Below are positions 17,935-26,125 of a stretch of 64,000 nucleotides of DNA, one piece after another (positions within the stretch are counted from its first letter, which is position 1; each line of letters opens with the position of its first letter). This DNA comes from CAYORM01 sp964406375 (GTDB lineage: Bacteria > Pseudomonadota > Alphaproteobacteria > DSM-16000 > Inquilinaceae). The notes below the pieces were generated by a model. It was not told the DNA's origin, searched no databases, and saw only the letters and a program-made list of their open reading frames with translations. The stretch is taken from positions 1 to 64,000 of the forward strand of contig CAYORM010000006.1 of NCBI GenBank assembly GCA_964406375.1, read 5' to 3'. A program made the position numbers and the translations under genes.

Positions 17935-18050
17935 TCCGCCCCCGTCGCGTCAAGCCCCTTCGCGCCGTCTCCGTAACGATTTGAGCCGCCCCAGGCTGGA
18001 CGGTGCCGCCCCCCCATTGACGGGTGACAGTGGCCGGGTTAGCGGGGGTG

Positions 18051-18575
18051 ATGCGCATCTTCCGACGCGGGCCGCGCCCGCCGCTCGCCGCCCCTGCCGC
18101 GATCATCCCCGCCCTCCTGGGCCTCGCGATCCTGCTCGCGGGTTGCCAGACGACGCCCGCCGCGCGGCCGATACCTCCCGGCATCGGTGGCGCGGTGACG
18201 CTGCAGCCGCTCGACTACCGGCCGCGCAGCGGACCGCCGCCCGCCGGATACGGGCGCGACGTGCCGGCGGCGATCGGCGCGGCGCTGGCGCAGGCCCTGC
18301 ACGAGGCCGGCATCGGGCTGGACGGGCGGCACTGTCGGCTGTCGGGCACGGTGCGCGACTTCGCCGTGCAGGACGGGTTGTGGCGGGTGGATGTCCGCTA
18401 CGTGCTGGCGGTCGGCGGGTCGGTGATGTTCGACCAGGCGATCGGCACTTGGTACGCGCCGGAAGGCGCCGGGCCGGCCACGGCCGAGGCCGCCATCGCC
18501 AAGAATCTCGCGGTGCTAGTCGCCGATGACTGGTTCCGCACCCTGGTCAGCCGCGACTGCCCCCGCCCGGCGTGA
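18051..18575 (+). CDS. Putative lipoprotein
   Basis: 174 residues. A basic N-terminus, a hydrophobic segment and the lipobox LLAGC (about residue 32) indicate a lipoprotein. The mature part has RLSGTVRDFAVQDGLWRVDVRYVLAVGGSVMFDQAIG and a C-terminal AIAKNLAVLVADDWFRTLV. This layout recalls small YajG- or LptE-like lipoproteins, but I cannot assign a family. ATG 18051 is chosen over GTG 18024 because it leaves a normal signal peptide. Confidence 0.65.
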   Translation: MRIFRRGPRPPLAAPAAIIPALLGLAILLAGCQTTPAARPIPPGIGGAVTLQPLDYRPRSGPPPAGYGRDVPAAIGAALAQALHEAGIGLDGRHCRLSGTVRDFAVQDGLWRVDVRYVLAVGGSVMFDQAIGTWYAPEGAGPATAEAAIAKNLAVLVADDWFRTLVSRDCPRPA

Positions 18576-18650
18576 GGTGACACGTCACTCGCGCCGGACG
18601 GGCAGCGGTCCGGCATTCCGGGCCCCGAGAGCAAAGGCGGGAGCGAAGGC

Positions 18651-18911
18651 TCAGCGGCACCACCATTCATGGCAGCCGCGGCGCCGGCCGTCCCAATTGT
18701 CGTCCCACTCGCCGCCGCGACGCCAGCCGGCACGATCGCGGCCGCGGTGGTCGCCACGGTCCCAATGGCTGTGCCGGCGACGCCGGTCATCATCATTGTC
18801 CCAGCGTTCATGCCAGGCATTCCAGCCCGGCGCCGGCCCGTGATGGTGATGTCGGGGCGGTACGCAGGCGACCAAGGTCAGCCCGAGAAGGATGATGGCT
18901 GCGCGCTTCAT
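18651..18911 (-). CDS. Small His/Arg/Trp/Asp-rich lipoprotein
   Basis: 86 residues. Signal peptide MKRAAIILLGLTLVAC with lipobox LVAC, so Cys16 becomes lipidated. The mature 71 residues contain HHHH, many Arg-Asp pairs, about eight Trp and two further Cys, with almost no aliphatic residues. The signal peptide argues that it is real. It might bind metal or a polyanion at the membrane; function unknown. Confidence 0.6.
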   Translation of the reverse strand: MKRAAIILLGLTLVACVPPRHHHHGPAPGWNAWHERWDNDDDRRRRHSHWDRGDHRGRDRAGWRRGGEWDDNWDGRRRGCHEWWCR

Positions 18912-19097
18912 GGCATTTCTCCACTAGCGCGGCCGCGGCGCGACGCAGGGCGCCGGCACGGCCGTGCGCGATCCGCCTTGCACGGATGACCACCGAAACT
19001 CCGTCGCCAGAAATCGAGGACGCGTCGCGACGCTTGGCAGCGTCGCGCACATGCGCTAGGGTCCGCCCCGATCGGCCGCGGACATCCGCCGCCGCAC

Positions 19098-19174
19098 GCA
19101 CTCGTAGCTCAGCCGGATAGAGCGTCGCCCTCCGGAGGCGAAGGTCACAGGTTCGAATCCTGTCGAGTGCGCCA
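19098..19174 (+). tRNA. tRNA-Arg (anticodon CCG)
   Basis: A 77-base cloverleaf. The acceptor arm GCACTCG pairs with CGAGTGC, and CCA is encoded at the 3' end. The D arm is GCTC/GAGC. The anticodon loop CTCCGGA has CCG at 19132-19134, and the T arm is ACAGG-TTCGAAT-CCTGT. It reads the arginine codon CGG, frequent in this GC-rich genome. No integrase or direct repeat is seen at its 3' end. Confidence 0.96.
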
Positions 19175-19236
19175 TTCCCCCCGCCCACATCGCGCCGTGA
19201 CGGGTGACCCGCGCAACGAAGGGACGCCTGTTTCCC

Positions 19237-19431
19237 TCAGTTCGCGCCGATGGCGGGGTCAGGCATCGGGACCACCGTGTCACCCTTCGCCTTGCGGGCG
19301 TGGTCTTCAGCCGCGATCTCGGCTTCGGCGGCGCGCCAGTTCTCGGCCGCGTCGCCGCCGCTGCGCTGCCAGATCTCGTAGGCGCGACGACGGATGCGCG
19401 CCTCGCGGCCGTCCGGATCCTCAAGCGGCAT
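19237..19431 (-). CDS. DUF2934-like small protein
   Basis: 64 residues. DGREARIRRRAYEIWQRSGGDAAENWRAAEAEI matches the DUF2934 pattern (RRAYELWE..G....HWLRAEREI). Such proteins are cytoplasmic and of unknown function. ATG 19431 has GGGAGG about 6 bases upstream; the frame is open further upstream but that part is not conserved-looking. Confidence 0.75.
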   Translation of the reverse strand: MPLEDPDGREARIRRRAYEIWQRSGGDAAENWRAAEAEIAAEDHARKAKGDTVVPMPDPAIGAN

Positions 19432-19608
19432 CTGCGCCTCCCTCACGACCAGCCGCGCGGGATGCGCGGCCGCGGCACGGCGGCAACACCGGCCTGCGCC
19501 GGCGGTTCCCGGGCGGCAGACGATCGCACGCAACCGAGGCGGGCCTCGCGGGTTGATACTGTGTGGCGGGGAACGGACCCGCCGCCTGACAGCCGGGAGC
19601 TCTCATCC

Positions 19609-19812
19609 ATGACCGCGACGCTGACCATCCGCCCCGACGGCGGCCGCTATCGGGTCGAGGGGCTGGACGGCACTTTCGGCGACGAGGAGGACGCGACGCG
19701 CGCCGCCTTCAGCGAGGGCGAGCGCATCTCACGGGGCGACGTGCCGGTCGTCATCCAGATCGAGGATACCGACGGCCAGCACCGGGTGCTGCACCGGTTC
19801 GGCCCCCGATGA
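19609..19812 (+). CDS. Small DUF2188-like protein A
   Basis: 67 residues: TIRPDGGRYRVEGLDGTFGDEEDATRAAFSEGERISRGDVPVV. The plan is a beta-hairpin that reads a value, a helix of the DEEDATRAAFSEGERI kind, then a strand with VVIQIEDTDG. This recalls DUF2188-type small domains. The stop overlaps the next ATG (ATGA), so the two are coupled. Confidence 0.65.
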   Translation: MTATLTIRPDGGRYRVEGLDGTFGDEEDATRAAFSEGERISRGDVPVVIQIEDTDGQHRVLHRFGPR

Positions 19813-20096
19813 CCGACGATCCGCCCACCGGCGAGGACGATGCAGCCCTGCGCCCCGCGATGCCGGCGATCTACACGATCCGGCACGACGAGGGCGGCTG
19901 GCGCATCCTGCACGGCGACGACGCCTCCGACCTGTTCGCCAGCCGCGAGGCGGCGACGGCGGCGGCGAGTGCCAGCGCCGAGGCCGATGGCCGCAACGGC
20001 CGCGTTGCCGTGGTCCGCCTGCAGGAGGAGAAGGGCCGGCTGCGGATCCTTGGGATCTTCGGACGGGGCGCCGACCCGCTACCGCTGCTGCGCTGA
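19809..20096 (+). CDS. Small DUF2188-like protein B
   Basis: 95 residues: YTIRHDEGGWRILHGDDASDLFASREAATAAASASAEADGRNGRVAVVRL. It shares the strand-strand-helix-strand plan of the preceding gene, with a longer acidic N-terminus and a tail RILGIFGRGADPLPLLR. Probably a paralogue of the gene before it. Function unknown. Confidence 0.65.
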   Translation: MTDDPPTGEDDAALRPAMPAIYTIRHDEGGWRILHGDDASDLFASREAATAAASASAEADGRNGRVAVVRLQEEKGRLRILGIFGRGADPLPLLR

Positions 20097-20103
20097 CCTC
20101 TCC

Positions 20104-21288
20104 TCAATCCCCCGCCCGCACCGCCGGCTGGAAGGCACCGGCACCGGTGAACTCGTCCGTCCATTCGCCGTCCCAGAGCGAGGGGAAGGACAGCGCCCGG
20201 TAGGGGTGGCGGGCGATGGCGTCGAAATCGAGCTCCACCCCGAGGCCGGGCGCGTCGGGCAGCACCACCGCGCCGCCGCGATGGGGGTCCCAACCGGAGA
20301 CGAGATCGGCGCGCCAGTCGACATCGAAGGCGCCGAACGATTCGAGCAGCGTCATGTTCGGCGTGCTCGCCGCGAAATGCAGCGCCGCGGCATAGGCGAC
20401 CGGTCCGATCGAACAATGCGGCGAGACGGTCATGTCCTGCACCGCCGCGAAGGCGGCAATCTTCTTGGCCGCGGTGAGCCCGCCGCAATGGGCGATATCC
20501 ATCTGCACGACATCGCAGGCGCGCAGCGTCGTCAACCGGTGGAAATCCGCCAGCGTGTAAAGACGCTCGCCCGCCGAGATCGGCAGCGGCGAGGCGGCCT
20601 TCACCTCGCGCAGCAGATCCAGCGCCTCGGGCACCACCGGCTCCTCGCACCACAGCACCGGATAGTCCGCCAGCCGGCGGATCACCCGGATCGCGTCCCC
20701 GGCGGCGAGCCGCCCGTGGATCTCGATGATCAGCCCGACCGAGGGGCCGACCGCCTCGGCCACCGCGGCGGTGATGGCGACGGCCAGCTCCTCCTCGGCC
20801 GCCGACAGCGTCTTCCACGCGGTGCCGAAGGGATCGAACTTCAGCGCCCGATAGCCCATGCGGGCCACCTCGCGCGCCCGGGCGGCGAACTCCTCCGGCG
20901 TCCGGCAGGCACCGTACCAGCCATTCGCATAGGGCACGATCTCGCCGCCGACACGGCCACCGAGCAGCCGGTAGACCGGCTGGCCGCAGGCCTTGCCGAT
21001 CAGATCCCACATCGCGATCTCGGCGCCGCTGATCGCGCTCATCACGGTCGAGCCGCCCTGATACTGGTCGCGGATCATGCCGCCGACCACTGCCTCGATG
21101 TCGAACGGATCGCGACCGATGATGCGCGAGGCGACCCATTCCTCGATCAGGGTCTGGACGGCGCGCTCCTGCCATTCCAGCGTCGCCTCGCCGATCCCGA
21201 CGAGGCCGGTATCGGTCGTCAGCCGCAGGAACAGATAGTTGCGCAGCCCGGCATTGGCGAGGAAGGTCTCGACCGCGGTGATCTTCAT
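20104..21288 (-). CDS. Enolase-superfamily sugar-acid dehydratase (MR/MLE)
   Basis: 394 residues, full length. N-terminal capping domain MKITAVETFLANAGLRNYLFLRLTT. The barrel has ALKFDPFG (base region at strand 2), metal ligands in IIEIHGR, WCEEP and SAGERL, and a His in SPHCSIGPVAYAA. These fit the sugar-acid dehydratase branch; the exact substrate cannot be read. ATG 21288 is preferred to GTG 21306 because AGAGG lies 6 bases upstream. It is last in the ABC operon, suggesting that it dehydrates an aldonate made by the upstream dehydrogenase. Confidence 0.85.
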   Translation of the reverse strand: MKITAVETFLANAGLRNYLFLRLTTDTGLVGIGEATLEWQERAVQTLIEEWVASRIIGRDPFDIEAVVGGMIRDQYQGGSTVMSAISGAEIAMWDLIGKACGQPVYRLLGGRVGGEIVPYANGWYGACRTPEEFAARAREVARMGYRALKFDPFGTAWKTLSAAEEELAVAITAAVAEAVGPSVGLIIEIHGRLAAGDAIRVIRRLADYPVLWCEEPVVPEALDLLREVKAASPLPISAGERLYTLADFHRLTTLRACDVVQMDIAHCGGLTAAKKIAAFAAVQDMTVSPHCSIGPVAYAAALHFAASTPNMTLLESFGAFDVDWRADLVSGWDPHRGGAVVLPDAPGLGVELDFDAIARHPYRALSFPSLWDGEWTDEFTGAGAFQPAVRAGD

Positions 21289-21302
21289 CTGTCCTCTTCC
21301 CG

Positions 21303-22487
21303 TCACGCGGCATGCGTGGGTTGCGGTTCGGTGGGTCCTGGCAGCGCCCGTCCCAGCGCCTCGTCGGCCGTAGCCGGATCGAGCGGCAGCGTGACCGGGC
21401 GGCCGAGACGGAGCGAGAGGCGGATCGCGGCGGCGAGCTCGAGGGCAGCGGCACCGGCGCGCGCCGGCGCCGCGAGCGGGGCGATGCCGCGCAGGGCGTC
21501 GAGCACATTCTCGAGCAGCCCCGCATAGCCGCCGAAGCTCTCATCGAAGAGCAGCGTGTTGGGGATGGCCGGCCGCCAGCTCTTGGCCGGGCCGGTCTCC
21601 TCGTCCCAGAGGGTCAGCTCGAACTGGTCCTCGACGGTGAGCATCGCGCCCCGGCCGATGATCTCGACCCGCTCCCAGGGCTTGAAGCTGAGCGCCTGCG
21701 CACTGGTCACGAGGCCGCCCGCGGCCCCCGAGGCGAAGGCAAGGGTGGCGGTCGCGGCTTCGATCGCCTCGCTGCCATCCGGGCGCCGGACGCGGCGACC
21801 CTCCGCATGCAGGCGGGTCACGGGGCCCATCAGCCACAGGGCGAGGTCGAGAAGATGGATCGTCCCCGCCTCGAGCAGGTCGACATAGGGGTAGCCGAGG
21901 GTGAACTTGCCCTGGAACAGCGTCGGCGGGCCCTTCAGCCAACCCTCTGCCACGAGGCGGCGGGCGAGCGCGTAGGGCGGCGAGAAGCGCTTGTTGGCGA
22001 CGGAGGCGAAGACGAGACCGCGCCGTTCGGCCAGGTCGCACAGCTCCACGGCCTCTCGGAGCGAATGGCAGACCGGCTTTTCGACCAGCACCGCGACGCC
22101 GGCCTCAAGGCACAGCCGCGAGACCGCGGCATGGGCATGGTCGGGACAGAGCACGAGGGCGAGATCGATGCCGCCGCCATCCCTCGCCGCCGCGATCAGC
22201 GCCTCGGCATCGGGCAGCGCCGGGACACTCCAGATCCGCCCGACTTTCTCGCGGGTTGCCGGATCGGGATCGGCGATGCCGGCGACGGTCACCGGCTCGC
22301 CCTCGGTACGCAGGCGCTGGATCGCCGGCAGCCATTTCGCCTGGGCGATGCCGCCCGCGCCGATAAGGCCGACGCGGAGCGGCCGCTTGGCGGCTCGCGC
22401 CGGGTCGGGCCGGACGGCATAGACGTCGCCCCGGTCGAAGGCGGCCTCGAACGGCGTATGGCCGAAGGGCAGATGCGGCAGCGTCAT
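21303..22487 (-). CDS. Gfo/Idh/MocA family oxidoreductase
   Basis: 394 residues. Rossmann domain from residue about 38 (RVGLIGAGGIAQAKWLPAIQRL), DPDPATREK for the cofactor, and the family EKP motif in VLVEKPVCHSLREAVELC. The C-terminal sheet domain includes YPYVDLLEAGTIHLLDLALWLMGPV. It probably oxidises a sugar with NAD(P). It overlaps the permease gene by 4 bases, so it is coupled to the transporter. Confidence 0.87.
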   Translation of the reverse strand: MTLPHLPFGHTPFEAAFDRGDVYAVRPDPARAAKRPLRVGLIGAGGIAQAKWLPAIQRLRTEGEPVTVAGIADPDPATREKVGRIWSVPALPDAEALIAAARDGGGIDLALVLCPDHAHAAVSRLCLEAGVAVLVEKPVCHSLREAVELCDLAERRGLVFASVANKRFSPPYALARRLVAEGWLKGPPTLFQGKFTLGYPYVDLLEAGTIHLLDLALWLMGPVTRLHAEGRRVRRPDGSEAIEAATATLAFASGAAGGLVTSAQALSFKPWERVEIIGRGAMLTVEDQFELTLWDEETGPAKSWRPAIPNTLLFDESFGGYAGLLENVLDALRGIAPLAAPARAGAAALELAAAIRLSLRLGRPVTLPLDPATADEALGRALPGPTEPQPTHAA

Positions 22488-24481
22488 GCCGGCACCGACC
22501 GGCGATCGAGATCGAGCCGGCGCACCGCCCCCTGCAGCGTCAGCGCGAGCAGGATCGCGCCGCCCTTGGCCAGGAAGAAGGTCGCATCCGTCATCTGCAG
22601 GCCCGACAGCCCGTTGTTGAGGATGGCGAGGAAGGCGACACCGAGCGCCGTGTCGCGCAGCCGCCCCTCGCCGCCGCGGAACGAGGCGCCGCCGATCACC
22701 ACCGCGACGATCGCGTCGAGCTCGAGCCCGAATCCCGCGGTCGGTGCCGCGGCGCCCAGGCGGCCGAGCATCACCGGCATCGCGAGCGCGGTGAACAGAC
22801 CCATCAGCAGCAGCGTGCGCAGCCGTGTCGTGCCGTCATCGACGCCCGACTGGCGCAGCATGCGCGGGTCGCCGCCGAGCGCGAAGATCCGTATGCCGAT
22901 CGGCGTCCGGGCCAGGATCAGCCAGCCGAGCAGAAAGGCGGCCAGGACGAGCAGCACCGGCGGCGTCAGCCCGAAGAGAAGCGGCACATTCATCGCCGCC
23001 ACGAAGCCCCCGTCGAAGGGCAGCGTCTGGGCGTCGGTCAGCGAGACGGCGAGGCCGCGCGCCCAGATCCAGGCGGCCAGCGTGACGATCAGCGGATCGA
23101 TGCCGAGCCGCCCGACGATCACGCCGTTGAGGGCATAGACGGCAAGGCACGCGGCAAGGCCGCAGGCGAGGGCCGGCACTGGGCCGATGCCGGCCTGCAG
23201 GGCCAGTGCCGCCACCACCGTGCCGAGTGCGACGACCGAGCCGGGTGCGATGTCGATGCAGCGCGAGACGATGCCGAGCATCGCGCCGATCGCGACGATC
23301 GCGAGCACCGCATTCTGCTCGATCAGCGCCACAAGATTGGCCAGGGTGGCGAAGCGCGGATTGACGATCGCGAACAGGATCGCGAGCAGGATCGCCGCCA
23401 CCGCCACCGCATGACGGGCCAGCGCCGCGGACCAGCCGCGTGCGGCCGCCCCCGCCTCGCCCTCGAAGCCGGCCTCGGCTTCCGCCCGCCCCTGCAGGAG
23501 CCGCCCGGCAATCACGGCAGCGAGCAGCAGGACGCCGGTCGCCGTCGTCTGCCAAGTGCCCGGGACGCCGCGGATCGTCATGTAGTTGAAGACGGCCATC
23601 AGGATCAGCGCGCCGGTCATCGCCTGCCCGACCCGGACACGGCCCGCGGGCAACCCGCCGGCGCCGAGCGCCACGACGGCGATCGCGAAGAACTCGAGGC
23701 CGAGTCCGATCGACGGGCTGACGATGCCGGTCCGTGCCCCGGTCAGCAGCCCCGCCGCACCGGCGAAGGCGCCGCATCCGACATAGGCGACGCCGCGCAC
23801 GCGGGCGACGGATACGCCGCACAGCCGCGCCGCGGCCGCATTGTCGCCGACCGCATGCAGCCTGCGGCCGAGTATCGTGCCGCGCAGCACGAGCCACAGC
23901 AGCGCCGCCAGCGCGAGGGTCAGGACGACCGAGAGCGGCAGGCTGAGCAGCGTCGCGCGGGTCAGCGTGTCGAAGGCCGGGTGGTCGATGGTGATCCAGG
24001 AGTTGAACCGCGCCAGCAGGACGAGCGCCAACCCGCGCACTGCGATCATCGTGCCGAGGGTCACGATCACCGGGCTGATCCTCAGCCCCTCAATCAGCAG
24101 CGCGTTGACGAGACCCACCGCGGCGCCGATCGCGATGCCGCCGGCGATCGCCGCCACCGGGCCGGCCCCGACGGTGAGCAGCGCCCCTCCGACTGTCGCC
24201 GAGGCGAGCACCACCGAGCCGACCGACAGGTCGATCCCACCGACCAGCACCACCATCGCCATGCCGAGGCCGAGCAGTAGCACCGGCGCCGCCTGTTTCA
24301 CGATGTTCTCGGCATTGCCGAGGCTGCCGAACGCATCGGCGGTGAGGGCGAAGGCGAGCAGTATAACAACGGCCGCGATGATCATCGCATGGCGGCGCAG
24401 CAGCGGCAGGATCCAGCCCTCGCCGCCGGCCTCGGCGCCGATGCCGCGCGTGTGCGTCCCCCCTCCCGTCTCTGCGGTCAT
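22484..24481 (-). CDS. Sugar ABC transporter permease, two permease domains fused
   Basis: 665 residues, twice the size of an RbsC-type permease (about 320). Domain 1 (about 25-330) has GGIDLSVGSVVLASATVGGALL and GVYVARVRGVAYVG-like segments. Domain 2 (about 350-655) repeats the plan with RCIDIAPGSVVALGTVV and GLELDAIVAVVIGGASFRGGEG. The junction (about 330-350) is a charged Glu/Ala linker. There is no frameshift or internal stop, so this is a true tandem fusion. It overlaps both neighbours by 4 bases. Confidence 0.9.
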   Translation of the reverse strand: MTAETGGGTHTRGIGAEAGGEGWILPLLRRHAMIIAAVVILLAFALTADAFGSLGNAENIVKQAAPVLLLGLGMAMVVLVGGIDLSVGSVVLASATVGGALLTVGAGPVAAIAGGIAIGAAVGLVNALLIEGLRISPVIVTLGTMIAVRGLALVLLARFNSWITIDHPAFDTLTRATLLSLPLSVVLTLALAALLWLVLRGTILGRRLHAVGDNAAAARLCGVSVARVRGVAYVGCGAFAGAAGLLTGARTGIVSPSIGLGLEFFAIAVVALGAGGLPAGRVRVGQAMTGALILMAVFNYMTIRGVPGTWQTTATGVLLLAAVIAGRLLQGRAEAEAGFEGEAGAAARGWSAALARHAVAVAAILLAILFAIVNPRFATLANLVALIEQNAVLAIVAIGAMLGIVSRCIDIAPGSVVALGTVVAALALQAGIGPVPALACGLAACLAVYALNGVIVGRLGIDPLIVTLAAWIWARGLAVSLTDAQTLPFDGGFVAAMNVPLLFGLTPPVLLVLAAFLLGWLILARTPIGIRIFALGGDPRMLRQSGVDDGTTRLRTLLLMGLFTALAMPVMLGRLGAAAPTAGFGLELDAIVAVVIGGASFRGGEGRLRDTALGVAFLAILNNGLSGLQMTDATFFLAKGGAILLALTLQGAVRRLDLDRRSVPA

Positions 24482-26043
24482 GCCGCGCCCTCCGAAGCCG
24501 CCCGCCCCTGGACGAGGAGGTTGAGCGCCTCTTCGGTCAGCCCGGCGGCCGCGGTCTCCGCGGCGATCCGGCCGTCGCGGATGACGAGGATGCGATGGGC
24601 GATCGCCAGGATCTCCGGCAGGTCGGAGGAGACGACGACGACCGCGCGCCCGGCGGCGGCCACCGCGTCGAGCTGGCGGTAGATCTCGGCGCGCGCGCCG
24701 ACATCGACACCGCGCGTCGGCTCGATCAGCACCAGTACCGCCGCCTCGGCGAGGTGCCAGCGTGCGATCAGCGCCTTCTGCTGGTTGCCGCCGCTCAGCG
24801 TGCGCATCGCCGTCCGCGGCGACCGGGCGACGACCGAGAAGCGGGCGAGGGCCGCAGCGACGGCGCCGCGCTCAGCCGCGCGATGGACGAGCCCGCCCGG
24901 CAGGCCCCGCCGCGTCAGCGAGGGGAGCCCGACATTCTCGGCGAGGCTGAGATTGGGGAAGATGCCCTCACCCTTGCGGTCGTCGGTCAGAAGGCAGATG
25001 CCCGCCTCGACCGCCTCGCGCGGCGAGGCCGGGGCGAGACGCCGCCCGCCGATCCGCAAGGCCCCGCGCTCGAGCGGCAGGGCGCCGCCGAGTAGCCGGG
25101 CGATCTCCGCCTGGCCGGCGCCGAGCAGGCCGGTGAGCCCGAGGATCTCACCGCGCGAGACGGCGAGATCGACACTGCGCACCCGCTCGCCCCAGCCGAT
25201 CCCCTCGGCGACCAGTGCCGGTTCGGCGTCACGGGAGATGGCCGGCGCGACCGGCCGGGCGAACTGCTCGACCGCGCGGCCGACCATCGCCTCGGTCAGC
25301 CGGGCCTCGGTCCAGCCGGCGAGGTCGACGGTGGCAATCAGCCGGCCGTTGCGCAGGATCGTCGCCCGGTCGCACTGGTCGAGGATCTCGCGGAAGCGAT
25401 GCGAAACGAACAGGATCGTCAGCCCCTCATCACGCAGGCGCCGGATGATCGCGAAGAGCGCATCCGCCTCGCGCGGGCCGAGCGGGGCCGTCGGCTCGTC
25501 GAGGATCAGCACCGAGGGGTCGCGTGACAGCGCCTTGGCGATCTCGACGAGCTGCCGTTCGGCGACCGAGAGCGTCGCGACCCGGCGGTCGGGCGCGATC
25601 CTGGCACCGACCCGGGCCAGCGCCTCCTCCGCGCGGCGGCGCATCGCGACGGCATCGAGGAGCGGCCCGCGCCGCGGTTCACGTCCGAGCGCGATGTTCT
25701 GCTCGACGGAGAGGTTCGGCAGCAGGCTGAGCTCCTGGTAGACCGTCGCGATACCGAGCCGGATGGCATCGGCGGTCGAGGCGATCTCGACCGGCCGGCC
25801 CGCCACCCGGATCGTCCCGGCATCGGGCCGCAGCATGCCGGCGATCAGGTTGATCAGCGTCGACGTGCCGGCGCCGTTCTGGCCGACCAGCGCATGTACC
25901 TCGCCCGGACGGAACGCGACCGAGACGTCGTCGAGCGCGACCACGCCGGGGAAACGCCGGCTCAGCCCCACGGTCTCCAGGCTCGGCTGCGGGCGCCCGG
26001 GCGTGGTGGCGCCGGCAGCCGGGACGGAGGCGGCGTCCATCAT
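24478..26043 (-). CDS. Sugar ABC transporter ATPase with altered nucleotide sites
   Basis: 521 residues, RbsA/MglA type with two ATPase domains. In domain 1 the Walker A reads GQNGAGTST: the invariant Lys is Thr60 (codon ACG, 25866-25864). Its Walker B (VLILDEPTAPLG) and signature (LSVAERQLVEIAKAL) are normal. In domain 2 the Walker A is degenerate (GLLGAGQAE), as is usual in this family. Its signature LSGGNQQKALIARW is kept, but Walker B reads VLVLIEPTRGVD, with Ile440 for the Asp. ATG 26043 is followed by a second ATG; no good ribosome site is seen. It is coupled to the fused permease gene. Confidence 0.88.
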   Translation of the reverse strand: MMDAASVPAAGATTPGRPQPSLETVGLSRRFPGVVALDDVSVAFRPGEVHALVGQNGAGTSTLINLIAGMLRPDAGTIRVAGRPVEIASTADAIRLGIATVYQELSLLPNLSVEQNIALGREPRRGPLLDAVAMRRRAEEALARVGARIAPDRRVATLSVAERQLVEIAKALSRDPSVLILDEPTAPLGPREADALFAIIRRLRDEGLTILFVSHRFREILDQCDRATILRNGRLIATVDLAGWTEARLTEAMVGRAVEQFARPVAPAISRDAEPALVAEGIGWGERVRSVDLAVSRGEILGLTGLLGAGQAEIARLLGGALPLERGALRIGGRRLAPASPREAVEAGICLLTDDRKGEGIFPNLSLAENVGLPSLTRRGLPGGLVHRAAERGAVAAALARFSVVARSPRTAMRTLSGGNQQKALIARWHLAEAAVLVLIEPTRGVDVGARAEIYRQLDAVAAAGRAVVVVSSDLPEILAIAHRILVIRDGRIAAETAAAGLTEEALNLLVQGRAASEGAA

Positions 26044-26084
26044 GCGGGAACGGTCGGTTCGGCCATAGCGGGGCTCGCGGGTCG

Positions 26085-26115
26085 GGGTGCCGCGCACGGG
26101 CCGCGCACGGCACCC
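26085..26115 (-). repeat. Hairpin after the binding-protein gene
   Basis: Arms GGGTGCCG and CGGCACCC (8 bp, 26085-26092 and 26108-26115) enclose two copies of CCGCGCACGG. It lies between the binding-protein stop and the ATPase start. Hairpins in this place often protect the binding-protein mRNA and lower expression of the membrane genes. No T tract is present. Confidence 0.5.
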
Positions 26116-26125
26116 GCCCCTCGTG

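Noticed and set aside
19056..19188. Minus-strand frame encoding ALDRIRTCDLRLRRATLYPAELR
   Set aside because: This peptide is the antisense translation of the tRNA-Arg gene, a well-known false annotation.
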